64,000 bases of DNA from Pseudoxanthomonas sp. PXM02 (GTDB lineage Bacteria; Pseudomonadota; Gammaproteobacteria; Xanthomonadales; Xanthomonadaceae), in the NCBI RefSeq assembly GCF_014851805.1, contig NZ_JACVAK010000002.1:372001-436000 (forward strand). The letters are read 5' to 3'. The stretch's first letter is position 1. Every line of letters begins with the position of its first letter. The notes under the pieces are model-generated. The model searched no databases. It was not told the origin of the DNA and saw only the letters and a list, made by a program, of their open reading frames with translations. Made by a program: the position numbers and the translations under genes. Shown one piece after another: positions 34,760 to 43,608 of this stretch.

Positions 34760-35746
34760 CTACTCGCTGTAACGGGCGACGAGGTCCGCACGCGAGGGCA
34801 TCGCCAGCGCAGCCCCGGGGCGCTCGGTCGACAGCGCCGCGTAGCGGTTGGCGAAGCGTACGTGGTCGGCGAAGGCTGGCAGGGCGGCTTCCGCCAGCGA
34901 GGCGGCCAGCGCGCCATTGAAGGCATCGCCGGCGCCCGTCGTATCGACGACCGCCGCGCTTTCCGCCGCGACGCGGTAGTGCGGGCGCGCATCGCCGCGC
35001 AACGCGTCTTCCGGGTGCGACACATACACGCCAGTGGCGCCCAGCGTCACCACCACCGTGCCGTGCGGGAGCAACTGCCGGCAATGCTGGTGCAGGGTGA
35101 CGCCATCGAGCGTGGCGACGTCGTCGGCGGTGATGCGTTCGCCCAGATGGCGCGCGAGCAGTGCGGCGAACTCGGTCTCGTTCGGCGTGATGACATCGGC
35201 GTGCGCCAGCAGCTCGGTCGTCGTGGCGGCATTCGCCGGTGCCGGGTTCAGCACCGTGGTGGCGCTGCACTGGCGCCCGGCCTGCAGCGCAGCCAGTACC
35301 GTGTCCGCAGGGGATTCCAGTTGGGCCAGCACCACGCCCGCCGCGGCCAGCACATCCGCCTGGCCGGTGGCGAACTCCGCCGACAGGATCGCGTTCGCCC
35401 CGGCGCCGATGACGATGGTGTTGCGCCCGTGCGCATCCACGTAGATGCCGGCCGTGCCGGTCGGCTCCTCGCTCGCCTGCACACGCAGAGCCAGCCCATC
35501 CGCCGCGGCCAGATCACGCGCCAGACGTCCGCCCGCGTCGTCGCCCAGTGCGCAGACGAAGGTCGTGTCCGCGCCGGCGCGCACGGCCGCGACCGCCTGG
35601 TTGAAGCCCTTGCCGCCCGGCCCGCTGGCATAGCGGCCGGCAATGGTTGCACCAGCGACCGGCAGGGCGTCGCAGCGCCACACGTGGTCGACGTTGAAGG
35701 AGCCCACGACGACGACGCGGGACAGGGCGGGCGATGGCGTATTCAT
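34760..35746 (-). CDS. rbsK: Ribokinase
   Basis: This 328-residue PfkB-family sugar kinase phosphorylates ribose to ribose-5-phosphate. Motifs: VVVVGSFNVDHVWR (N-terminal), the first PfkB signature region GPGGKGFNQAVAAVRAGADT (about 43-62) and the second signature DTTGAGDAFNGALAASLAE (about 268-286) with the catalytic Asp of GAGD. ITPNETEF is also present. It follows nupC on the same strand with a 106-base gap, suggesting a nucleoside-salvage unit in which imported nucleosides give ribose. Specificity for ribose is by family resemblance. Confidence 0.9.
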   Translation of the reverse strand: MNTPSPALSRVVVVGSFNVDHVWRCDALPVAGATIAGRYASGPGGKGFNQAVAAVRAGADTTFVCALGDDAGGRLARDLAAADGLALRVQASEEPTGTAGIYVDAHGRNTIVIGAGANAILSAEFATGQADVLAAAGVVLAQLESPADTVLAALQAGRQCSATTVLNPAPANAATTTELLAHADVITPNETEFAALLARHLGERITADDVATLDGVTLHQHCRQLLPHGTVVVTLGATGVYVSHPEDALRGDARPHYRVAAESAAVVDTTGAGDAFNGALAASLAEAALPAFADHVRFANRYAALSTERPGAALAMPSRADLVARYSE

Positions 35747-35852
35747 GCGGTGATACCTGAGGTCCGGACCGTGGCAGCGCCACGGTCACGGGAAGGAAAC
35801 GTAAACCGGAAGGGAAAGACGGTCGTGGTGGACCGCCTTCGGATTCAGCCGA

Positions 35853-37151
35853 TCAGCCGAAGTGCGACAGCACGCCGGCGATGGTGGCTGTCATCAGCGT
35901 GGCGATGGTGCCGCCCAGCACGGCACGCAGGCCGAAGCGGGCGAGATCCGAGCGCCGTTCCGGCGCCAGGCCGCCGATGCCGCCGATCTGGATCGCGATC
36001 GAGCTGAAGTTGGCGAAGCCGCACAGCGCGTAGGTCGCGATCAGGCGGCCTTCGTCAGTGAGCGTCACGCCCGGCGTCTGGCCGTTCACGATGCCGGCCA
36101 GCTGCAGATAGGCAACGAATTCGTTGATCACGACCTTCTGACCGATCAGCGAACCGACGGTGGTCGCGTCCTGCCACGGCACGCCGATCACCCAGGCGAT
36201 GGGCGCCAGCAGGTAGCCGAAGATGGTGGCCAGGTCGGTCGGCTTGCCGATCGCGGCGGCCAGGCCGGTCACATCGCCGAACCAGGTCAGCGGGGCGTTG
36301 ATCAGCGCGATCAGCGCGATGAAGGCCAGCAGCATCGCGCCGATGTTCAGTGCCAGCTTCAGGCCATCGCCGGCACCGGCAGCAGCGGCGTCAATGATGT
36401 TGCTGGAGGTCTTCTCGACTTCCATCTTCACCGTGCCGCGGGTCAGCGGGGTACCCGTTTCCGGGATCAGCAGCTTGGCCACGACCAGCGTGGCGGGGGC
36501 GGCCATGATCGACGCCGCCAGCAGGTGCTTGGCGTAGAACGCCTGTTGCTCGGGATCGCCACCACCCAGCATGCCGACATAGGCGGCGAGCACGCCGCCG
36601 GCAATATGAGCCATGCCGCCGATCATCATCGTGATCAGCTCGGACTCGGTCATCTTGGGGATGTACGGACGCACCGTGAGGGGCGCCTCGGTCTGGCCGA
36701 TGAAGACCGAAGCACAGACGCTGGTGGTTTCCGCGCCGGACACCTTCATCACCTTGGTGATCGCCAGCGCCATGATCCGCACGACGAACTGCATGACGCC
36801 CAGGTGATACATCACGCCCATCAGGGCGGCGAAGAAGATGATGGTAGGCAGCACCTGGAAGGCGAAAATGAAGCCGAACTTCTCGGTATCCATCAGGCTG
36901 CCGAAAATGAAGCTGGAGCCGGCCTTCACGAACTCCAGGATCTTCACGAAGCCATGGCCGAGCCAGTCGAAGACTTCACGGCCGCCCGGCACCAGCAGCA
37001 CCAGCGCGGCGAAACCGATCTGCAGGGTGATGCCGGTGGCGACCAGCTTCCAGTCGACAGCCTTACGGTTGTTGGAAAACAGCCAGACGATGCCGATCAG
37101 CACCGCCAGACCGAACAGGCCGAAGCCGATCCGCCCCAAGACTTCCAGCAT
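35853..37151 (-). CDS. nupC: Concentrative nucleoside transporter, NupC family
   Basis: The ATG at 37151 follows a GGGGGA ribosome site and gives 432 residues, typical for NupC. It is a multi-pass inner-membrane symporter of nucleosides with H+ or Na+. Signatures: VLPTIIFFAALMGVMYHLGV, SVFIGQTEAPLTVRPY (substrate-site region, about 155-170), MIGGMAHIAGGVLAAYV and INEFVAYLQL. The open frame upstream to 37229 is disregarded. It precedes rbsK. Confidence 0.92.
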   Translation of the reverse strand: MLEVLGRIGFGLFGLAVLIGIVWLFSNNRKAVDWKLVATGITLQIGFAALVLLVPGGREVFDWLGHGFVKILEFVKAGSSFIFGSLMDTEKFGFIFAFQVLPTIIFFAALMGVMYHLGVMQFVVRIMALAITKVMKVSGAETTSVCASVFIGQTEAPLTVRPYIPKMTESELITMMIGGMAHIAGGVLAAYVGMLGGGDPEQQAFYAKHLLAASIMAAPATLVVAKLLIPETGTPLTRGTVKMEVEKTSSNIIDAAAAGAGDGLKLALNIGAMLLAFIALIALINAPLTWFGDVTGLAAAIGKPTDLATIFGYLLAPIAWVIGVPWQDATTVGSLIGQKVVINEFVAYLQLAGIVNGQTPGVTLTDEGRLIATYALCGFANFSSIAIQIGGIGGLAPERRSDLARFGLRAVLGGTIATLMTATIAGVLSHFG

Positions 37152-37221
37152 GTATTCCCCCAGACCTTGCTTGTTGTTCTGACCGGGCAGTCTAGCAGCC
37201 GCGCGGCCAGGTCCCGGCCGT

Positions 37222-37797
37222 TCAGCCAACCCCGCGCCAGGCTACCCACAGGGCTAGGGCAAGAAACACCACCGCGGCCAGACTGCGGGCCAATGTCAGC
37301 GGCAGCTTGTCGGCGAAGCGGTGGCCCAGCCAGACCACCGGCAGGTTGGCCAGCAGCATGCCGATCGTGGTGCCGGCGATGACCTGCCACAGCGGCTCGT
37401 ACTTGGTGGCCAGCAGGACAGTGGCGACCTGCGTCTTGTCGCCGATTTCAGCCAGGAAGAAGGCGATGGTGGTGGCGATGAAGGCGCCATGGGCCGGCAG
37501 TTTCTCGTTTTCGTCCAAGGTGTCCGGCTTCAATGTCCACAGCGCCACGGCCAGGAAGCTGCCGGCCACCAGCCACCGCAGCACCTCGGGCGAGAGCCAT
37601 TCGGTCAGTTCCGCGCCCAGCCAGGCGGAGATGGCGTGGTTTACCAGGGTGGCGGCCAGGATGCCCCAGGCAATGGGCCAGGGCTTGCGGTAGCGCGCCG
37701 CCAGTAACAGGGCGAGCAACTGTGTCTTGTCGCCGATTTCGGCCAGGGTGACGGTGCCGGTGGACACCAGCAGGGCGTGCAGCGATTGCATCAACAA
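37222..37797 (-). CDS. UPF0016/TMEM165-GDT1 family manganese exporter
   Basis: This 191-residue membrane protein contains the twin signature of the family, TLAEIGDKTQLLALLLAARY (about 17-36) and FLAEIGDKTQVATVLLATKY (about 113-132), each in one three-helix repeat. Homologues (MneA in Vibrio) export Mn2+ and protect from Mn toxicity. A well-matched yybP-ykoY riboswitch lies directly upstream, which supports this function. It starts just 3 bases from the riboswitch 3' edge with ribosome site in the riboswitch tail (CCCCGGAG). Confidence 0.9.
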   Translation of the reverse strand: MLMQSLHALLVSTGTVTLAEIGDKTQLLALLLAARYRKPWPIAWGILAATLVNHAISAWLGAELTEWLSPEVLRWLVAGSFLAVALWTLKPDTLDENEKLPAHGAFIATTIAFFLAEIGDKTQVATVLLATKYEPLWQVIAGTTIGMLLANLPVVWLGHRFADKLPLTLARSLAAVVFLALALWVAWRGVG

Positions 37798-37799
37798 CT

Positions 37800-37985
37800 C
37801 CGGGGCCAGGCATTCGCGTCGAGCGCGAAGGCAAACGACGCACTGCCCGGCCCGGGTTAGCGCGACGCCTGCCTTCGGTCTTGCCCGGCGAAGCGGATCG
37901 CTTCGTCCCGCGCACCATGGTCGGCGACCAAGTGTGTTGACGCGCGGAACCCGTCAGGACGGGTGGGCTACTCCCCGGAGGAGGA
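37800..37985 (-). promoter_or_regulatory. yybP-ykoY manganese riboswitch
   Basis: On the minus strand the leader reads TCCGGGGAGTAGCC ... CCGGGCAAGACCGAAGGCAG ... GTTTGCCTTCGCGC. The GGGGAGTAGC block and the GCAAGACCGAAGG/GTTTGCCTTCG pair are the conserved marks of the yybP-ykoY family, known to sense Mn2+ and usually placed before UPF0016-type exporters. TACAAT (minus, 38001-37996) is a suitable -10 box a few bases upstream. Confidence 0.9.
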
Positions 37986-38069
37986 AAGTGCGGCGATTGT
38001 ACGGATATGAGGTGGAGGAGGGCGGAGCCGTTCTCATTTGACCGGTCGTCTGGAGGTGTCGTGAGGGCG

Positions 38070-38098
38070 TTGACTCGCAAATAAGAATCATTATCATC
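38070..38098 (+). promoter_or_regulatory. Fur-controlled promoter of the heme operon
   Basis: TTGACT (38070-38075) and TATCAT (38092-38097) form a promoter with a 16-base spacer. The Fur-box-like sequence AATAAGAATCATTATCATC (about 38080-38098) covers the -10. It agrees well with the GATAATGATAATCATTATC consensus. Transcription would be blocked by iron-loaded Fur. Confidence 0.8.
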
Positions 38099-38124
38099 AC
38101 TGGCGTTCCTTCCGGAGCCCTCCC

Positions 38125-38331
38125 ATGATCTCGAACGTCACTGCACTGCCCCTTGCCGACACGCCGACGCTGCGCGAGCGCCTTTCCCTGCCGGCCGTTG
38201 CTGCCCGCGAGGAAGACGCCCTGGACAGCGAGACCCTGCTGAAAGGTCAGCGCGAAGTGCTGATCCGCCACGGTGATCGCGTCTATCGCCTGCGCCACAC
38301 CAGCAACGACAAGCTGATCCTCACCAAGTAA
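38125..38331 (+). CDS. hemP: Hemin uptake protein HemP
   Basis: This 68-residue cytoplasmic protein ends with the HemP domain: LDSETLLKGQREVLIRHGDR then VYRLRHTSNDKLILTK. HemP is the small first gene of iron-regulated heme uptake operons in Proteobacteria; in Burkholderia a homologue activates expression of the receptor gene. It is preceded by a Fur-boxed promoter and followed by a hemoglobin-type receptor gene. Length and ending are typical (about 60-70 residues). Confidence 0.9.
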   Translation: MISNVTALPLADTPTLRERLSLPAVAAREEDALDSETLLKGQREVLIRHGDRVYRLRHTSNDKLILTK

Positions 38332-38479
38332 TACACGTATTGGATGTCCCGCCCGCGTCGGCGGGGCATGCCGCCGGACTTCGTCGCGGCGGCGATGTCG
38401 ACTCTCCCCCGGCGCCAGCCAAGGAATCTCCGGCCGCCAGCCTTCCGGGTTAACTCCAAGCCACAGGAATGCTGTAGCC

Positions 38480-40735
38480 ATGATCCGCCCCACGCTGCTG
38501 ACCGCGGCCGTGTGGATGGCCCTTGCCGGCCATGCGCACGCCGAAACTTCTGCCGATACCGCTTCTTCCTCCGCCGCCGACAGCGGCACCCGCGAGTTCG
38601 AACGCATCCAGGTCACCGCCACACGCACCGAACGTACCGTGGCCGACGTCCCCAACACCGTCGATGTCATCGAGCGCGAGCAGCTGGACGACCAGCTGGT
38701 GCGCGACATCAAGGATCTGGTGCGTTACGAACCCGGCGTATCGGTCACTTCGACCAGCGGCCGCTTCGGCGCGCTGGGCGGCTTCCGCATCCGTGGTCTG
38801 GATGCCAACCGCGTGCTCATCCTGACGGATGGCGTAGCGGTGTCGGACAGCTTCGCGTTCGGCAGTTACCTCAATGCGAATCGCAACTTCGTCGATCTCG
38901 ATACGCTGAAGCGTGTAGAAATCGTGCGCGGACCGGGCAGCTCGCTGTACGGCTCCGATGCGCTTGGCGGTGTCGTGGCCTACGTCACCAAGGATCCGTC
39001 CGACTACCTCAAAGATGGCAAGGACAGTTACGTCGGCCTGAAATTCGGTTACGAGGGCGACTGGCAGGGCCTGTTCGCCGGCGCGACCGCAGCCTTTGGT
39101 GGCGATCGCTGGAGCGGCATGGTGGCGGCGAGCCACCGTCAGGGCAAGGAAACCGAGAACCAGGGCGACAACGATAGCCCTAACAGCAGCCGCACCGCGC
39201 CGAATCCGCAGAGCCGGAACGGCCGCAGCCTGCTGGGCAAGGTGGTGTTCTCGCCGAGCGACAACCAGCGCTTCCGATTCACTGTCGATGCGAACGAGGA
39301 CTACAGCACCATCGTCGGCCTGAGCAGCCTGCCCGTGACGCCGGCGCCTACCAGCCTGAGCATCTGGTCGCAGGACGGCCGCGACCATCAGACGCGTGCC
39401 CGCGTCTCGCTTGAGCACGAAGTCGACGCCATCACGTCGACATTCGCCGACAGCCTGCGTTGGCAGATCTATCGTCAGGACAGCGAATCGACGCAGCGGA
39501 CGGTCGAGCTGCGTGGCAACAATACCCGGCGCAACAACCTGCACAACTTCGACCAGCGCGTCTACGGCTTGCAGGCAACGTTGTACAAGGCGTTCACGAC
39601 GGGAACGGTGGAGCATGACCTGACCTACGGCCTGGATGCCTCGATCACCGACAGCAAGGAGAAGCGCGACGGTACGTCGACCAATCTGGCGACCGGCGTG
39701 GTCAGCAACTTGGTGGGCCAGGATCGGTTTCCGGTACGCGATTTCCCGATCAGTGAGACCACCAAGATCGGCGCCTACCTGCAGGACGAAATGACGTTCG
39801 CCGATGGTCGACTGAGCGTCATCCCGGCCCTGCGCGTGGACTACTACAAGCTCGATCCGACCCTGGACAATATCTTCGCGGAGGACAACCCGGGTGTCGC
39901 GGTGGAGGGCATGACCGATACCGCGGTGTCGCCGAAGCTGGGCGCGGTGTGGCGTTTCAACGAGCATTGGTCGCTGTTCGGCAACTACGCGCGCGGTTTC
40001 CGCTCGCCACCTTATGGCGACGTCAACGTCGGCTTCACCAACCTGCAGGGCGGCTACACGGTGATCGCCAACCCGGATCTGAAGCCGGAGACCAGCGATG
40101 GCTTCGAGCTCGGTCTGCGCTTCAGCAATGCGGCCGTGTACGCAGGTCTGACCGGTTACTACAACAGCTACAAGGACTTCATCGAGTCGCAGGTGCTGGT
40201 GAGTGCGCCGCCGCAGACGCCGCTGATGATCTTCCAGTCGCAGAACGTGGCCGACGCGCGGATCTACGGCGCGGAATTCAAGGCCGGCCTCGATTTCGGT
40301 GCGTTGACGGCGACGCTCGAAGGCCTGTCGCTGCGTGGTTCGCTGGCCTATTCGCGCGGCGACAACAAGACCGACGACGAGCCGTTGTACTCGATCGATC
40401 CGCTGCGCGGCACCCTGGGTCTGGCCTACGACCGTGACCGCTGGGGCACGGAGCTGGTCAGCACGTTCGCCCGCAAGAAGGACCGACTGGCACCGATGCA
40501 GCTTACGCCCACGCGTGTGGAGTACTACCAGCCCGCCGGCTATGGCGTGCTGGACTGGTACGCGCACTGGGAATTCGCGCGGGGCGCCAAGGTCAACCTC
40601 GGTCTGCTGAACCTGACCGACAAGAAGTACACCGACTGGGCCGACGTCAACGGCATTGCCGCCACCAGTACCGTGCTCGACCGTTACACCCGGCCCGGCC
40701 GCACGCTGTCGGCCAGCCTGTCGGTGAGCTGGTAG
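38480..40735 (+). CDS. TonB-dependent hemoglobin/heme outer-membrane receptor
   Basis: This 751-residue protein imports heme across the outer membrane using TonB energy. A signal peptide (ending GHAHA, about residue 21) precedes the plug domain: RIQVTATRTERTVADVPNTV and the signature RIRGLDANRVLILTDG. The beta barrel carries the heme-receptor marks FRSP (FRAP-like, about residue 505) and NPDLKPETSDGFELG (about 530). The C-terminus LSASLSVSW ends in an aromatic residue, typical of barrels. It belongs to the hemoglobin/transferrin/lactoferrin receptor family. It follows hemP and shares its Fur promoter. Confidence 0.92.
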   Translation: MIRPTLLTAAVWMALAGHAHAETSADTASSSAADSGTREFERIQVTATRTERTVADVPNTVDVIEREQLDDQLVRDIKDLVRYEPGVSVTSTSGRFGALGGFRIRGLDANRVLILTDGVAVSDSFAFGSYLNANRNFVDLDTLKRVEIVRGPGSSLYGSDALGGVVAYVTKDPSDYLKDGKDSYVGLKFGYEGDWQGLFAGATAAFGGDRWSGMVAASHRQGKETENQGDNDSPNSSRTAPNPQSRNGRSLLGKVVFSPSDNQRFRFTVDANEDYSTIVGLSSLPVTPAPTSLSIWSQDGRDHQTRARVSLEHEVDAITSTFADSLRWQIYRQDSESTQRTVELRGNNTRRNNLHNFDQRVYGLQATLYKAFTTGTVEHDLTYGLDASITDSKEKRDGTSTNLATGVVSNLVGQDRFPVRDFPISETTKIGAYLQDEMTFADGRLSVIPALRVDYYKLDPTLDNIFAEDNPGVAVEGMTDTAVSPKLGAVWRFNEHWSLFGNYARGFRSPPYGDVNVGFTNLQGGYTVIANPDLKPETSDGFELGLRFSNAAVYAGLTGYYNSYKDFIESQVLVSAPPQTPLMIFQSQNVADARIYGAEFKAGLDFGALTATLEGLSLRGSLAYSRGDNKTDDEPLYSIDPLRGTLGLAYDRDRWGTELVSTFARKKDRLAPMQLTPTRVEYYQPAGYGVLDWYAHWEFARGAKVNLGLLNLTDKKYTDWADVNGIAATSTVLDRYTRPGRTLSASLSVSW

Positions 40736-40739
40736 TCCC

Positions 40740-41369
40740 GTGGCCACGCTGCGCGCGTTGCCGGGCACGATGACGGGCGCATCGCCTGATGCGTTCCCTG
40801 CCGCCGCGCAGCTGGCGGCGCTGGGACCGGTGCTGTGCCTGTACCGCACGCAGCAGGGCAGCGAACTCGCCGGTTGGCAGCAGGCGGTGCGGGTGGAAGC
40901 CCACACCGGCGTCGACAGCGACGGCCTGGACGAGCGCCTGCTGTTCTTCGATGCGCAAGGGCGTTGCTGCTGGCGGCTGTGCCTGTTGCCGGACAGCGAC
41001 TTCGTCGCCTGGGATCGTCTGGTGGCGTCGTTGCCGGCGGGCGTCGACGCTGAGGTTGCCGGCCTCGCCGATCGCCTGTGGCAACGGCTTGCCGGGCGCC
41101 TGCTCGGCGGTCAGTGGCGCGCCTGCGCCCTGCAACTGCACGCGGTCCCACGGCCTGCGTCATTGCCGGTTCTTGCGGCCAGTCTGTCGCTGATGTCGCC
41201 GCTGGGCGTCACGACCGCGCAGCGCATCGCGCAGGCGGAAGGCGCCGAACTGGAAAGCGGCCTGCACGACTGCTGCTGCGAACAGTCGGCGCGATTCGCT
41301 GCCGCATTGGAACCGGAACACAACAACGAAGCGGTCGACAACGTCGTGCCGCTGATCAGACTCAAATAA
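40740..41369 (+). CDS. Cytoplasmic protein of the heme operon, function unknown
   Basis: A GTG at 40740, 4 bases after the receptor stop, gives 209 residues without a signal peptide. Segments ELAGWQQAVRVEAHTGVDSD and LLFFDAQGRCCWRLCLLPDS, plus DCCCEQSARF near the C-terminus (three adjacent Cys), stand out. The position in a Fur-controlled heme operon suggests a role in heme handling; a distant relation to HemS/HutX-type proteins is possible but not shown by any motif I can name. Confidence 0.65.
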   Translation: MATLRALPGTMTGASPDAFPAAAQLAALGPVLCLYRTQQGSELAGWQQAVRVEAHTGVDSDGLDERLLFFDAQGRCCWRLCLLPDSDFVAWDRLVASLPAGVDAEVAGLADRLWQRLAGRLLGGQWRACALQLHAVPRPASLPVLAASLSLMSPLGVTTAQRIAQAEGAELESGLHDCCCEQSARFAAALEPEHNNEAVDNVVPLIRLK

Positions 41370-41382
41370 CCAGAGAGCCACC

Positions 41383-42342
41383 ATGAAGAAGCCGGTCGCC
41401 ATCGCGCTGTCCACCGTTCTCCTAAGCCTGTCCTTCTCCGCCCTGGCCGCGGATCCCGCCCGCGACCGCCAGTCCATCCTGGCGATGCAGGGCGACTACA
41501 CCGTCGATTTCGCGTTCGACGAAACCGTCCTGCTCCAGCCCGGCTACGAGCGTCAGGCCGCCATGCGCAGTGGCGGCGATGAGACGGTCATCGTCGTCGA
41601 GGACACTCCCACGCGCATCGTGTTGCAGCACATCCTGGTGGACGCGAAGAGTGGCCATGTAACCAAGCACTGGCGCCAGGACTGGTTCTACGAAGCGCCG
41701 ACGCGTTTCGAGTTCACCGCCGACCAGACCTGGCATGTGCGGTCGATTCCTGCCGATGCCACGCGTGGCGCCTGGACGCAGTGTGTCTACGAAGTCAGCG
41801 ACGCCCCGCGCTACTGCGGCACGGGTCGTTGGGATTACACCAATGGCGTGGCCACCTGGACCAGCGACCTGAGCTGGCGGCCGTTGCCGCGCCGCGAGTA
41901 CACCAAGCGCAGCGACTACAACGCGCTGTCGGTGGTCAACCGCCACACGCTGACACCGAACGGCTGGACCCACGAGCAGTTCAATACCAAGGTGTTGCGC
42001 AAGCCCGACGGTACGCAGGTGGAACTGGCGCGCGAGTTCGGTTTCAACGATTACCTCAAGACCACCGAGGTCGACTTCAAGCCCGCGCGCGACTACTGGC
42101 AGGCCACGGCCGGTTATTGGGCCAAGGTGCGCGCGCACTGGAACGGCTTCCTGTCGAAGGCGCCTGGCGTGCATCTGAAGACCAAGGTCGACGGCATGGC
42201 GATGATCATCCCGCTGTTCACGCAGGCCGGCGACATTCAGGACGGCAAGCCGGTGGCGGACGCCGCCATTGCCAAGGTGTTCTCCGATTGGGTGGAACCG
42301 GCACCGGCCGACACCCCGCGGACCGCAGGCGCGACCCGCTGA
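41383..42342 (+). CDS. DUF6607-family exported protein
   Basis: This 319-residue protein has a signal peptide (MKKPVAIALSTVLLSLSFSA LA, cleaved near residue 23). The mature part contains aromatic-rich segments HWRQDWFYEAPTRFEFTADQ and CGTGRWDYTNGVATWTSDLS. This layout is known from DUF6607 proteins often found at the end of xanthomonad heme receptor operons. It starts 13 bases after the preceding gene, so it is in the same iron-regulated transcript. The biochemical role is unknown; it is probably periplasmic. Confidence 0.75.
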   Translation: MKKPVAIALSTVLLSLSFSALAADPARDRQSILAMQGDYTVDFAFDETVLLQPGYERQAAMRSGGDETVIVVEDTPTRIVLQHILVDAKSGHVTKHWRQDWFYEAPTRFEFTADQTWHVRSIPADATRGAWTQCVYEVSDAPRYCGTGRWDYTNGVATWTSDLSWRPLPRREYTKRSDYNALSVVNRHTLTPNGWTHEQFNTKVLRKPDGTQVELAREFGFNDYLKTTEVDFKPARDYWQATAGYWAKVRAHWNGFLSKAPGVHLKTKVDGMAMIIPLFTQAGDIQDGKPVADAAIAKVFSDWVEPAPADTPRTAGATR

Positions 42343-42378
42343 GCGTTCTCTCCGGCACAGGGAAGTGCCTTTCTTCGC

Positions 42379-42404
42379 AAAAAAGACCCCCGCAGTAGCG
42401 GGGG
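42379..42404 (-). terminator. Terminator of the sigma/PDZ operon
   Basis: On the minus strand CCCCCGC-TACT-GCGGGGG followed by TCTTTTTTGCG: a 7-bp GC stem and a six-T run. It lies in the gap between two convergent units, 56 bases after the PDZ gene stop. Confidence 0.85.
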
Positions 42405-42459
42405 CAGGGGATTCACGCGCTCTCTTGTTATTAGATAGGTGTCCGCACCGGACCTCGCA

Positions 42460-43584
42460 TCAGCGCGGCGTTGCCTCCGGCGTGGCTGATGGCGCCGGTG
42501 CATCGCCAGCGTCTTCCCAGGACTGCACGTTGCCGTTGCTATCGACCGTCATGACGCTGCGGCGGGTGACGATGTGCGGCGCCGGGCCGGAGCTGCCGGT
42601 GGCGCCACCCTGCGCAGGCAGGAGCCGGATGTTCGACATGCGGGCAGGCACGTCGATCTGCACCGTGCGTGGTTGCCTGTCGCGCAGGATCCGGGCACTG
42701 GCCTGCTCGCCGGGCTTGCGTGCGGTCAGCGCGCGCATGGCGTCCTGTGGCGACGCCACCGCCTTGCCCTCGATCTCCAGGATCACGTCCCCCGGTTCCA
42801 GTTGCGGCAGCGGTTCGCGTCCGAGCACCAGCACGCCGCGCTCCGTGCCGAAATAACGACCCAGCCGGGCATCGACGGGGGCCAGGTTCAAGCCGCTCCA
42901 GCGGAACGCGTCGGCGAGCATCGGCAACTGGCAATCCTCACCGTTGCAGTCCTGCAGACGCTGCAGTTCCAACCGTACGTCGGGTGCCACCAGCGTCTTC
43001 AGGCGATCGAGTTGCACGCCGTCCATGGCCGGCAGGTTGTCCAGATCGCGGAACACGAAGGCCTGCGCGTCGGTGGGGCCACCCAGCGCGATGCGCGGCG
43101 ACACCCGCGTCGGCGTGGCCTTCACCTCGCTCGTCTTCCCATCGCGCTGGTACGACAACACGATGGGGACATCGACCTTGAGCGTGGAGAGCGCGGCGCG
43201 CGCGTTCTCCACGCGGGTCTCGGCACTGCTGCCGACGATGGGTGCGCCGGCGACGCGGAGCAGGCGGTCGCCTGCCTTGAGGCCGGCTTTCGCGGCACCG
43301 CTGTCCGGCGTGACGCCGGTGATGCGCACGCCGGCGCCATCGTCGCCGGCGAGCAATACGCCCAGGCGAGGCTTGCCCATCACGCGTGCATCGAGCGTGA
43401 TCGGCAGCCCCGTACTGCCTGAAGTGCGGGACAGTTCGGCCAGGCGCTTGGCCGCGCGTTGCAGATCGGCGCGGGCTGCTTCCAGTTCCTTCTGTCGGGC
43501 GGCGGCATCGTCCTGTTGTGCCCAGGCGGGCAATGCCGTGAACAGCGCAAGGGCCAGCAGGGTGCGGGTGAGGGAAGTCGTCAT
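42460..43584 (-). CDS. Exported PDZ-domain protein
   Basis: This 374-residue protein has a signal peptide (ending AWA, residue 22), then a coiled-coil-like stretch (QKELEAARADLQRAAKRLAE). A first PDZ domain follows with KPRLGVLLAGDDGAGVRITG and SGAAKAGLKAGDRLLRVAG (about 71-117). A second has RGVLVLGREPLPQLEPGDVI and LEIEGKAVASPQDAMRAL (about 246-284). No protease domain is seen. It is the third gene of a unit with an ECF sigma factor and a probable anti-sigma factor, 24 bases after the latter, so it may help transmit an envelope signal. Confidence 0.75.
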   Translation of the reverse strand: MTTSLTRTLLALALFTALPAWAQQDDAAARQKELEAARADLQRAAKRLAELSRTSGSTGLPITLDARVMGKPRLGVLLAGDDGAGVRITGVTPDSGAAKAGLKAGDRLLRVAGAPIVGSSAETRVENARAALSTLKVDVPIVLSYQRDGKTSEVKATPTRVSPRIALGGPTDAQAFVFRDLDNLPAMDGVQLDRLKTLVAPDVRLELQRLQDCNGEDCQLPMLADAFRWSGLNLAPVDARLGRYFGTERGVLVLGREPLPQLEPGDVILEIEGKAVASPQDAMRALTARKPGEQASARILRDRQPRTVQIDVPARMSNIRLLPAQGGATGSSGPAPHIVTRRSVMTVDSNGNVQSWEDAGDAPAPSATPEATPR

Positions 43585-43608
43585 GAGAGTCCTCGTCTGG
43601 GTGCGGGA

